DNA of 64,000 nt from Elmis aenea (Eukaryota; Arthropoda; Insecta; Coleoptera; Elmidae). The notes beneath the pieces were generated by a model that saw only the letters and a list, made by a program, of their open reading frames with translations, was not told where the DNA came from and made no database searches. The stretch lies in the NCBI GenBank assembly GCA_947652605.1, contig OX393583.1:12875222-12939221 (forward strand), written 5' to 3'. Below, piece after piece: positions 13,101 to 20,688 of this stretch (position 1 is its first letter; every line of letters begins with the position of its first letter). The translations under genes were made by a program, and so were the position numbers.

Positions 13101-16100
13101 GCTACTTCTCTCAAGGTCTTCCCGTTCTTGTTTGCTTTTTATTAACGAAAACAAAAATTGATTTTCGGCCTGCATATATTATTTTGGTGATAAATCTGGA
13201 ATATCGTCAACGGCACCATAATCTGAATCGGCAGGCGCTGAAACAGTCTGTTTCTTTTTGTAAGCCGTGGGAAATAATTCCCTTCTACATATTCTCCATG
13301 TTTGACGATGTTCCAGACTCTTTATATATTTTTTGGTGAAAAATCCAGGACTACGGTTTTCAACTTTTTTATGTATTGCCCTGGAAAGTTGGCCAGCTTC
13401 TAAGTTGAAAGAAATAGAAGCAGCTTCACACCGCGTCTGGTAGGAACCTCTTCTACCGAAATGAACGTATTTTAAATTATGCATATCAACACTTCTTAAA
13501 AATCCTTCAACAATTATATCAGCTTCCATTCCTGTGGAAGGTCTATCCCAATTTTTAAAACAATTATGTACAGCAACAATATTATTTAACGACTCGGCAC
13601 GTGCACATACGCTACAATATTTATTGCGTATACCAATAAATAAAATTTTTCCAGTCCTTTGTCCAATTATTACTCCGACACCTGATGAAGCATTATAATT
13701 AGTCCTATAGGATCGTTTACTCCATGCTCCATCTGCTACAACCTACAACTGTAATCATAGGTATGCCATCGGAATCAACTCTTCCATCTTGGATTGCTAA
13801 TTGAGCTTCCTGTTTTCCGGCATTCTCTATGACCTCCCATGCTATGTCATGGATAATATACGATAAACTTTCTTCATTTTTAGCAAACATATGTGGTCCC
13901 AGGTCCCATACATGAATTATCACACACTGAAAGAAATTCGCGCATTTGTGCATATCCAGCTCCTGTCGAAACATATCCCATTACTGCTGCTTTATTAATA
14001 TCCATTGCATTTTCATCTTCATCTGAATTTATGATTTTACTAGTATGACACATTTTACAAGTCACATTAAATTTACTTTTTAAGCCAAGTCTTTGTTCAT
14101 TTGTTATATGTAAATGTTCGTTACTGCAGTTGAATATTCTTAAATGCGGGAAATTGATTATTTCTTCGAAAAACATCTTAATATTTACAATTCTTCGTCC
14201 AGAAAGTAAAAAGTTTTGACTAAATAAAAACAATTTATATTAATATTAACGACTCATTTGTTAAAGCTAGATTTGTACTAAATACCTTTCTGCAACAGAA
14301 GGAACAGATTTAAATTCATCATCTGTTATCGCCATGTCCATGATAATGTTATCACCAGCAGATTCTTTAGAAGTTGAAGATGCAATAATGTTAACTTCAG
14401 AAAATTGTAATGACGTTGAAGGTGCAGTATTTAACAATTTTTTAAGGTCTGCATTTCTAAAAAAATTATTTTCATGTATGGTTGAATAAATGTAGTGAAA
14501 TTCTGAGTAGAGGGTGTTTATAAACATTATGGTGATGCACATAAGCGCTTCATTACAGAAAACAATCGTTACATACTAAATTTAAAACGAAATAAAAGAT
14601 ACTCTGGTATTACGGACAGGACGATTACAAATTACAACCATATGATTTATTTGGTTTTTAAAAAAATTTTAATTGTTGTGATCGTCCTGTAATACCAGAG
14701 TTTCTTTTATTTAGTTTTAAATAATTTAACGGTCGCAAACAAATACATTTAATAGTTACATACTTAAGTAAAAACAAATAAATAGTTAAAATGGGCAACG
14801 TTTACGTTCATAATCATTTTTTAGATGTAAAATGTTGTCTAAATATTAATTAGTGCAAATGCACTAGTATTTTCTTTTTTATAATTACTTGCTGAACATG
14901 TTATAGTTACATTTTTCAGTAAAATTCAAGTAGATAATTCTAGTATGACAAAATAACTGGCGTATTCGAGATTTATATTTATACCAAGCACTGGTTTCTA
15001 ATGTAGTGAGAAAAATTATTTAAAAAATTTGTGTTTATGTTTATAATATATAATCCTAAAAGCCTAATACTCGGGAAATGTAACATGCATTAATGTATAA
15101 AATCTATGAGTCGTCCGCTTTTTTAAAAACAGTGTACCATAACTCATTCGGGCAATTAAGCTGTCAATCCAACAATGAAACATCTACCTCCTAACATCTA
15201 TGGATACGTATACTTATGCTACGTCAATAACGCGATTTATATAAGTTCATCTCATTCAGAACTATGTTGACTCTCTCGTAGTTAAATTTTATTTCGTTAG
15301 CATTACACCCTTAAGTATTTTTTGCAGATAAAAATTGGTCGTTCACAGACAAAAATAGGTTGTGTTACATTAATCGTTCCCATTTCCGTTAAAAAAAAAA
15401 ATCGATTGACTTCGTTATTTTGTTTTAAAATTTTCAATCTGTTCTCATTCTCGAAAACAACGAAATCAAAAAAGAGTCGGTGGCCGGTAATTTTCGGACT
15501 CCCGACCGACTCCCAACTCCTCAAAAAAGCTCCGACTACTCGACTCTAACCAGGGAAGGTCACGATACGTTGTCGCTAGAATTTGATTAAAGCTGTGTTT
15601 ATTGCATCCAAAACATCAACTAAATGTTTTGTGGAGTTATACGTTTCTCTATTTTTCCGAAGGAAATGGCCAGTGGCACGTATCTTTAGAAAACATTTAG
15701 TTTTGATGTCCTTGATGCAATAAACACAGCCTTAATCAAATTCTAGCGACAACGTATCGTGACTTGGAAATTTAATTTTTAGTTTTTTTTTTCAAATTAC
15801 ACTTTTTATTAATTTTAAAACTCTAGGTACTATTTACTACTATTACTATTATGTATTTTTTAAACTGTTGGCGCTGACTTGTTTTGTGAATTTTAAAATT
15901 GTATGATTAATTTCACGTACCTATCTGAAAATTAAAAATCCAAAGATAAACACAAAACGATAATACACTTCCGCAATCATTATGTTTTAGTCTTCAACTA
16001 ACAATGGTAATTACAAAAATAACATGATATTAAAAAATAATGCATTGAATTTTCTTATCTTTTCTATAAAGAACGCATTTTAGGTTAATTTTTTGTTTAA

Positions 16101-16200
16101 TGTATGTGAAATAATTTTTTCAATTGTTTCAGGTGTGGACTCCATAATGGTTCAAGATAATGAGCATTTCTTATTTTGGTTTAAACATGTCAGCTTCTAA
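4181..16200 (+). CDS. DUF4430 (transcobalamin C-terminal-like) small secreted protein, gene B
   Basis: Four coding exons, 4181-4237, 7752-7815, 9404-9706 and 16133-16200, each with GT-AG borders, join in frame (492 nt) into 163 residues. Residues 1-19 are a hydrophobic signal peptide, so the product should be secreted. The mature part has Cys32, Cys38 and Cys63, then the DUF4430 core: YMLWVGDD (50-57), GHYVTSINGV (99-108), YWMIYRL (117-123), a Pro-rich strip (126-133) and EHFLFWF (152-158). In transcobalamins and intrinsic factor this domain closes over cobalamin; here it stands alone, so the ligand is unknown. Intron phases are 0, 1, 1. It lies between gene A and gene C in the same orientation. 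Introns of 3.5, 1.6 and 6.4 kb are filled with transposons. An AATAAA lies 21 nt after the stop. The exon model is firm; function is not. Confidence 0.88.
4437..4720. repeat. Solo arm of a CAGGGTG palindromic element
   Basis: TA-CAGGGTGATTCAG begins here without a matching right arm nearby. An inverted relative of the first about 50 bp lies at 63750-63812 (around AACAAAGTTATAGGG and CTGAATCACCTGG). It lies in intron 1 of gene B. Confidence 0.5.
5233..5409 (-). pseudogene. piggyBac transposase, C-terminal cysteine-rich domain fragment
   Basis: Reading the minus strand from 5409 to the stop at 5233-5235 gives a cross-brace zinc finger: C-x3-Y-C-x2-C-Y, then FCGDCDG, then KPHFCLPCFNKLH. This spacing (paired Cys, a basic linker, C-x2-C, H-x-C-x2-C) is that of the DNA-binding domain at the end of piggyBac transposases. 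The catalytic DDD core is not visible upstream on the same strand; that part has been deleted or replaced by the nested repeat. It is not functional. Confidence 0.75.
5899..6513. repeat. Palindromic element nested in the piggyBac remnant
   Basis: Left arm 5899-6125 and right arm 6290-6513 are imperfect inverted repeats. They share CAGTGGCGGAGTTG / CAACTCCGCCACTG near the ends, the block around ACTAGTACGGCCCTGTTC, and the inner block around GGCGCGAAATTTGATTTATT. No coding capacity. A CAGGGTGTTGAAATT terminus at 5778 lies just outside and may belong to another insertion. Confidence 0.75.
6806..7535 (-). pseudogene. RTE-like LINE 3' fragment
   Basis: On the minus strand, the thumb region (around YEYLGSIITEDGKINAEL, 7365-7445) and then the C-terminus (QLNWYGHVVRMKPDRITRKV, about 7025-7090) are readable in different frames. 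This is the same arrangement as in the LINEs at 450-2790 and 51084-54080. Stops and frameshifts separate the parts, and the palm is missing. It lies in gene B intron 1, just after the piggyBac remnant. Confidence 0.75.
7920..9038. mobile_element. Palindromic TA-flanked element (CAGGGTGTTTC family)
   Basis: TA at 7918-7919 and 9039-9040 flank inverted ends that share TATTGCTATCTCCGTAAATA and the following CAAGGTTGGTTRAATGGGAC. A right arm of a different palindromic family is nested inside (8190-8697). No transposase. It lies in gene B intron 2, 104 bp after exon 2. Confidence 0.8.
8190..8697. repeat. Nested one-armed copy of the 35034-36693 palindrome family
   Basis: This stretch matches the right arm of the element at 35034-36693: TTATTTTCAGCTTTTCC, the block GTACAACCTTTCGTTTTAAA, then GCGGTGATAACGGGGACACC and CTG-TA. 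The matching left arm is absent, so it is a truncated copy or half of a collapsed palindrome. Confidence 0.75.
9052..9152 (-). pseudogene. LINE reverse transcriptase scrap
   Basis: The minus strand encodes NIKIAKGTKQGCTLSPFL, the RT box with the G-x-K/R-Q-G-C-x-L-S-P signature that precedes the catalytic FADD motif. Only about 100 bp remain, so no clade can be given. Confidence 0.6.
9775..10262 (+). pseudogene. mariner transposase fragment
   Basis: Broken + strand reading frames give the mariner catalytic middle and end. A KTVKTEQDESS-like strip is near 9870-9900, the F-R-x-D-N-T-P-R-H-K-S catalytic box near 10065-10095, then HIHQLGFELLSHAP and SPGLVLLDFGLL (about 10105-10190). The order matches mariner-family transposases (Asp box, then PYSPDL..SDF). 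Stops and frameshifts are frequent and the N-terminus is gone. It begins about 70 bp after gene B exon 3. Confidence 0.75.
10749..11233. mobile_element. hAT-like MITE with GGTACCCG-rich ends
   Basis: Both ends are built from repeated GGTACCCG / ACCCGG motifs in inverted orientation. The flanks CATTAAAA (10741-10748) and AATTAAAA (11234-11241) look like an 8-bp TSD with one mismatch. The interior has no coding capacity. Confidence 0.6.
11242..12440. repeat. AT-rich intronic DNA with an imperfect tandem repeat
   Basis: No gene is seen. Two imperfect units of about 95 bp lie at 11911-12005 and 12006-12100 (shared ACAAACGA-ATTACTTAAATTT core). They are followed by short TTTAATAAAATAAATCTTA repeats to 12165. 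Confidence 0.5.
12453..14542 (-). pseudogene. Mutator-like transposase with C-terminal YqaJ exonuclease domain, broken
   Basis: Minus-strand ORF of an animal DNA transposon. The first piece (14542-14271) may splice to 14200-13880, which holds a C-x2-C pair (TCKMCHTSK). Then come WEVIENAGKQEAQLAI (about 13845-13800), VVADGAWSKRSYRTNYNASS and GVGVIIGQRTGKILFIG (about 13745-13640), and the YCSVCARAESLNN zinc site. A YqaJ/lambda-exonuclease-like domain follows (13175-12453): RLTASNFGRIC, TRWGQDHERIA, SPDGLI...GIIEIKCPF (catalytic D and E-x-K) and YYYQVQGQLHV. Breaks: one TAA at 13179-13181, a frameshift near 13740 from a 7-bp duplication (TTGTAGG), and one near 13900. It lies in gene B intron 3. 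Assignment rests on motif order; no terminal repeats were found. Confidence 0.75.
14603..14703. repeat. Short palindromic MITE
   Basis: CTCTGGTATTACGGACAGG near 14602 and its inverse near 14680-14701 form a stem of about 30 bp with a loop of about 40 bp. It lies just upstream of the Mutator/YqaJ remnant. No coding capacity. Confidence 0.65.
14710..15555. other. Intronic DNA without recognisable genes
   Basis: Nothing coding is visible in this part of gene B intron 3. At 15470-15557 there is a GAGTCGG/CGACTC-rich stretch resembling 10264-10345 in inverted orientation. These might be the two ends of one old hAT element enclosing the intervening DNA, but no matching target duplication is found. 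Confidence 0.4.
15559..15763. repeat. 205-bp hairpin element
   Basis: GTCACGATACGTTGTCGCTA at the left end is exactly inverted at the right end. Pairing continues through AATTTGATTAA and TTTATTGCAT to a loop around 15660. The loop segment (around GGAAATGGCCAGTGGCAC) recurs at 34557-34612. The hairpin ends two bases before the duplicated block at 15766. Confidence 0.75.
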
Positions 16201-16365
16201 GATTTTGTTTGCGTTAATGAAATAAATATAAAATGTTATTATTGAAGTAAATATTATTAAATTTCATTTGCATGACTAGTTCGGTTTTTTATTTTTTATG
16301 AATTAATAAATAAAAACTGAAATATTTGATTGTGAAAGTCCTTAAATATTATTTAAATTAATGGC
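15766..16365. repeat. Duplicated gene block, copy 2 (3' end of DUF4430 gene B)
   Basis: Partner of 1-425. It contains the end of intron 3, exon 4 of gene B and the 3' flank. Relative to copy 1 it carries about 150 extra bp in the intron. High similarity in non-coding DNA points to a fairly recent tandem duplication of about 16 kb spacing. Confidence 0.85.
16221..16226 (+). promoter_or_regulatory. Probable poly(A) signal of gene B
   Basis: AATAAA 21 nt after the stop codon of gene B. In the gene A copy the equivalent site reads GAAAGATATA, so A may use the AATAAATAAA at 371-380, also present downstream of B. Confidence 0.5.
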
Positions 16366-16715
16366 TGTGGCTATTTGCACCTACAGTAGGTAGGAATACT
16401 TGGCTATTTGCACTTACTGAAAAAAATTGGAGGGCAATTCCTTATCGAAAATTAAGGGGGACCTTTATATAACTCTTTTTCCCTTAGACGTACCCTTTCA
16501 TAGTTACACCCATTAAAGGGGGGAGGGGGGGTAAAATTAGGTTGTTATTTTATTTCTCAAATTTGGTGATTTGTGGGAGAATGATATTTAGTAGATGTTT
16601 TATACTTATTGAAAGCTTTCCTATGGGTAATGTTTTTAATTATGTTCCACCTTTACAAGGAGCATAGCCAACTTCATTCATAATCCGCTACGCTACTTAT
16701 ATGGCCGTCCCAATT
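16366..16715. other. Intergenic DNA, nothing recognised
   Basis: Spacer between the duplicated block and the P-like element. Apart from a G-run at 16518-16531 and two CTATTTGCAC strings there is no repeat, ORF or signal I can support. Confidence 0.4.
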
Positions 16716-17416
16716 CAAGGATAGTAAACTATAAGGATGGCCCGTCCGACGAAATTCGTTATTATATTAATGACGTAAGAGTGTTATTAATGACGTCAGC
16801 TATGACGTCACCTATGACGTCGAATAAATGTCGTTTATAAAGTGACAGATATGTCATATGTCAAACATGTATCAAATGTTGAGGTGCATGTAAATCGACC
16901 CATTTGGTGTACGGGAAACCTTATCTTATTACGTAAACGAATTAAAAAAACTTATTTAGCAAAAAAAATAGTTTTGGTGAGCTATTTAATAAATATCATG
17001 CTAACGGTAACTATACACAGGTGGACATTTTCTGCTAATAGTTCATGTTTTTTACTAAACTCTCTCTTAATAGTAGGTACCTAGTCAAATTATAAAACAT
17101 GATGACCAAAATTTTGTTCCATTTTTTAGTAATATAGGATTGCTAAACAATTTAATTTAAAGTCCAAATAATTTGAAATAGTCCAAAATAAATCAATTTG
17201 TTGCATTAATTATATTGTGCAATTTACAATAAATACATTACAGCTACAGATAGACGAGAATTTTGAGTTTAAGAATAATTTGTGACTAAAAGTCTTAAAG
17301 ATAAGATTATTAAAAAGATATACATTTATACAGACTTAATCACGGAATTATTACTAATACCCTTGACTAAGTATAATACTAAATGCTAATACTGTTTAAT
17401 AGAATACCTATCTTAC

Positions 17417-18401
17417 TTAAAAGTATCTTAAAATAAATGCATTTGATATATCTTCGGAACTCCAAATTACTTTTTTCTTCTTGTTGAATAAAATATCAAT
17501 TTGTTTGGGTGTAAAACACTGCGATAATATTTTAACAACCTTACTTTTTACGTCTGGTTTTGATATTGTTAAATAACGTTTTGACTTGTAATATTTAATT
17601 TTAGCTTCTAAGGCCCGAATTTTCTGGTTGGAAGTTTGCTTAAAGTTTAAGTACTCTTCTTGAAGTTTATTAAATTTAGCTTTCCAATCTTCTGCTGAAT
17701 TCTCTTCAAATTTTCTTTATCAATAGATTTAAACACTGTTTCTTGTAAACTGCTATTAATAATGTCAGGTTCCTCAATTATTGTAATAACTCTGTCTTCT
17801 ACTACTTGATTGAAATTAGAATGAGGTAAAAACAAGGAAGGGGTAGCCTCAGGTTTCAGTCTTTTCCTCAATGGACAACCTCAACATAAACAGATTAAAG
17901 TAAGATTAAAATTAAAATGAACTAGCTGACAGGGCCATTACTTAATTTTCGTCATAAGTTGTATGATAATTGCTTACGTAAACTTACTGCATGAAATGCA
18001 CACACATACATATGTACATAAGAACTCGAAAATAGTAAAAATGGTTTTCGGGGACGAGTAAATCGCTTAAAAATCTCAACCAAATTATTTTTTAAACACC
18101 ATATGACAAAATAAATAATGTAAAACAATTTGAAATAACTAAAATTTTTAAATTATTGTGGTATACCTATCAACTCATCACGTAAATCTCTACAGAAAAC
18201 GTCTGGTGTAAAGTGGATTGAACAAATTTGGCTTGTGGCTGTGTTAAATTCAGTGGGCCTTTGGCATTTCTTAAGCCATGTTTGTTGTACGTGTTCTTCT
18301 TTTGTAAATCTATGGTATGATATGTTTTGGCCTTTTGTTTTCTCACTGTTATTAAAGCAATTCGCCACAGCGCAACCTCTACCCCCTCTCAATGTATTCA
18401 T
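17417..18401 (-). pseudogene. P-element-type transposase, N-terminal half (THAP, coiled coil, P-type domain)
   Basis: Exon 1 (18401-18167) encodes a C2CH THAP zinc finger: Cys10, Cys15, Cys60 and His63 with HRF and FTPDVF signatures. A GTATAC donor and a TTGAG acceptor join it, phase 1, to exon 2 (17879-17417), which begins GCPLRKRLKPEATPSLFLP, the usual THAP tail. A charged helical segment follows (DWKAKFNKLQEEYLNFKQ), then ILSQCFTPKQIDILFNKKKK and VIWSSEDISNAFILRYF, which resemble the conserved region C-terminal to the coiled coil in P transposases. A one-base frameshift near 17695 separates the two parts of exon 2. The stop at 17417-17419 comes before any RNase-H core. THAP alone also occurs in host genes, but the second domain and the flanking inverted ends favour a transposon. 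Confidence 0.75.
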
Positions 18402-18758
18402 GGTTTAACTTAAACACAATACCGTTTATTAGGGTGGAAACTATATGATTTAAATTAATTTCTTGTAATATGTTTTTTACAATAATGTACTATACACAAG
18501 CTTTTAAAACTGCTGCCATCAAAAATACGTCTTGTTTTTAGGCAGTTGCAGTTACGGGGCAATGAATAAAAACGTTATATAAAACATCTACAAAGCAAAA
18601 ACATGTAACAAGAAAAAAAATCGCATACTTATGGCTATAAAAAAAATATCTTTACATACTTGCAGCAAGAGCGCTACACATAAATTGTGTAGGTTTTTAT
18701 GTGGCATACTATAAAAGACCAAAAAAAAGCGGTCTCGGTTTATAAGCAAAAAGCGATG

Positions 18759-18816
18759 TTTTTCGCCCGCAGCGGGCCCGCAGCGGGCTCGCAACTAACC
18801 CGCTGCGGGCGAAAAA
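18759..18816. repeat. GC-rich perfect hairpin
   Basis: 18759-18776 and 18799-18816 are exact 18-bp inverted repeats (TTTTTCGCCCGCAGCGGG), with a further CCCGCAGCGGGC copy in the loop. It is striking in a very AT-rich region and lies in the P-like unit, upstream of the THAP start on the minus strand. Confidence 0.8.
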
Positions 18817-19138
18817 CGTACGTGTGCAGCGGGCCTAAAAATCATTACTTACGATTGAAACTCTGTAAAGCTTATAAATAAATATAAAGCTTATATTACA
18901 ATGAGTAATGTTTTTGACATATGTCAACATTTAAATGTCAGTCAACATAAAATCTAAGGCGTCGGTTTTTTAAATATCTTTGCGTTATTAATGACGTCAT
19001 TTCCGGAAAGCTCAGTAATACATTAGTCTTATGGGAATGGGCCATCCTGTCTAGTTTAGTATCCTTGGTCCCAAGTCCCAATTGACCATAAACGTCGTTC
19101 TCAGGTGAACGTCAAAAAAGTACGTCAACTGGCTCTCC

Positions 19139-19216
19139 CTGTGTGCGGGAGTTATTTGTCCGGGGGTTATTTGTACGGGTGGTTACTGTACCGGGGTTAT
19201 TTTCCGGGGGTTATTG
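19139..19216. repeat. Imperfect GGGGTTATTTGT tandem repeat
   Basis: Four to five degenerate units of about 14-18 bp on the theme C-C-GGGGTTATTTGT, including GGGGGTTATTTGTACGGG and GGGGTTATTTTCC. No coding or element borders were seen. Confidence 0.5.
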
Positions 19217-19450
19217 TCCAAGGGGTACTTGTCTTAGAACCCTTGTACCAAGTAAGTTTGTTTTTACAGCCTATGTTTTTCTTTAGCAAAAAATCTAAGA
19301 AAACCTTCGCAACTTGCGTATTATTGAAAATACATCAACCCTTATACATTTAAAATGAGATAAAATAGAGAGAATTTAAATAGGCCAGAGCCAACTATAG
19401 TTTCCATTTAAAAAAAGGTAAGTTTGAGTCGTAACTTTTTAATGGACGTT

Positions 19451-20150
19451 TTTTGAATGAACAGAACTCGGTTGATTCAATTATTATTTTTTTTTTTTTT
19501 GTTTTTTTTTTGCAAAATAAAGAATAACATCTGCCATTTGCTATAACAAAGTCAAGTATCCTCTTGAACGAAAAGCATATACTGCAAACGCATCCATGGA
19601 AGTTGTTAGAAACACGTTCCCTGGCCGCGTCATTTCGCGTTTCGGTGACTTGCCGTGGCCCCCAAGATCACCAGACTTATTTTCCTGCGACTTTTTCTTT
19701 TGGGGGCACTTAAAAGAACGTGTTTTTGTCCACAAACCGCGTACACTAAGGGAGGAAAGATGCCATTACAGAAGAGACGCATTTAATTGACGCACAGCTG
19801 CTAGGCCGAGTCATGAATGACTTCAGGCAGAGACTTGAAACTTGCATTCAGGAGGGTGGCCGCCACCTGATGGATATAATTTTCCATAACTAAATAATTA
19901 TGGCAAATCAAATAGCATATGTTGTTTCTCAATTTGTAATAAATAAGTTTGCTTTTTCTTGAAAATCAACCGAGTTCTGTTCATTCATTTGTATACTTGA
20001 ATAAAAACAAACAAAAAACAAACAACTTTTCGTTCAAGAGGATACTTGACTTTGTTATATCAAATGGCAGATGTTATTCTTCTCTTTGCAAAAAAAAAAC
20101 AAACAAAAAACTTGAAAATCAACCGAGTTCTGTTCATTCAAAAAACGTCC
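19451..20150. mobile_element. Fold-back unit carrying mariner-type transposase remnant
   Basis: TTTTTTGAATGAACAGAACT (19451-19470) and its inverse (20130-20150) form the outer ends. AACATCTGCCATTTG followed by ACTTGACTTTG-type sequence (19524-19570 and 20033-20083) forms a second inverted pair. An extra copy of the outer string lies at 19960-19990. The transposase remnant 19586-19893 lies between the inner arms. Confidence 0.7.
19586..19893 (+). pseudogene. Tc1/mariner-superfamily transposase, C-terminal fragment
   Basis: The first frame gives FPGRVISRFGDLPW, then PPRSPDLFSCDFFFWGHLKE, the last catalytic Asp region. After a frameshift near 19765, a second frame gives HLIDAQLLGRVMNDFRQRLE, then GGRHLMDIIFHN and stop at 19891-19893. 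This is the C-terminal half of a widespread insect mariner-type transposase. The first two catalytic Asp residues are missing. Confidence 0.75.
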
Positions 20151-20155
20151 GTTTC

Positions 20156-20390
20156 CCACAAGTATCATCGAATTTTAGATAAAAATATCTAAAAATAATC
20201 ACTATACATTTTTTCGACATTTACAACAATAACGGAGATATGACACATTATTATTGTGACAAAAAACACTTTTTTCCAAATAACTTAAAAACGGAGTTTT
20301 TCTCAAAAAACTGTACATTTTTTGTAATTTCACCGTTTCTCTATCTATCATGTAAACCCATCGAATTTGGACCACCCTGTACATTTGTTC
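20156..20390. repeat. Solo right arm of the CAGGGTGGTCCAAATTCGATG family
   Basis: Matches the right part of the complete element at 42612-43117: AAATATCTAAAAATAAT, GGAGATATGACACATTA, then CATCGAATTTGGACCACCCT and GTA. Its left arm is absent or has been lost in the preceding fold-back unit. Confidence 0.7.
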
Positions 20391-20688
20391 ACACAATAGC
20401 AATAGTAACACAGAAAATATCACAATAATTATAGAGAAGATAACATAATAGCATTAATTGCTGGGTATAATTAAAAATTTTAAATACCAAATTAAACCGA
20501 TTAAATTTCGCAAATGAACACAAATAAAAGTGCTCAACTTCCCGTTGATAACATTGGACATTGATTCCTTATCAGGAAATTCCGATATGATTAGGTATCG
20601 TCTGTAAATAAACAAACATATATTAATAAACAGCCAACCAAGTTTCTTACTGCGTAGCAAATTACATTATTTTAAAAGTGCAACCGAA
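20391..20688 (+). promoter_or_regulatory. Upstream region of DUF4430 gene C
   Basis: AT-rich 300 bp before the gene C start. TATATTAA at 20613-20620 could serve as a TATA element, but there is no clear initiator and the distance to the ATG is about 70 nt. No repeats are recognised, so the promoter is probably here. Confidence 0.35.

Larger units (their letters stand above)
16716..19067 (-). mobile_element. P-element-like transposon remnant with THAP transposase fragment
   Basis: Inverted ends CAAGGATAGTAAACT (16716) and AGTTTAGTATCCTTG (to 19067), followed on the inner side by AGGATGGCCC / GGGCCATCC. Flanks GTCCCAAT and GTCCCAAG suggest an 8-bp TSD with one mismatch (exact left frame shifted by one base). 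P elements make 8-bp duplications with a GTCC-starting preference, and the unit encodes a THAP plus P-type transposase N-terminus on the minus strand. ATGACGTCA-like strings (16771-16822, 18990-18998) mark the subterminal regions. No catalytic core remains, so it is non-autonomous. Confidence 0.75.

Noticed and set aside
10264..15557. A 5.3-kb hAT element bounded by GAGTCGG-rich ends and containing the YqaJ gene
   Set aside because: The ends are only loosely inverse, no matching 8-bp TSD exists, and the enclosed transposase is not hAT-type.
18167..18401. THAP domain ORF as a host transcription factor gene
   Set aside because: It is followed by a P-transposase-type segment with a frameshift, and the whole lies between inverted ends with an apparent 8-bp TSD. 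A mobile origin explains it better.
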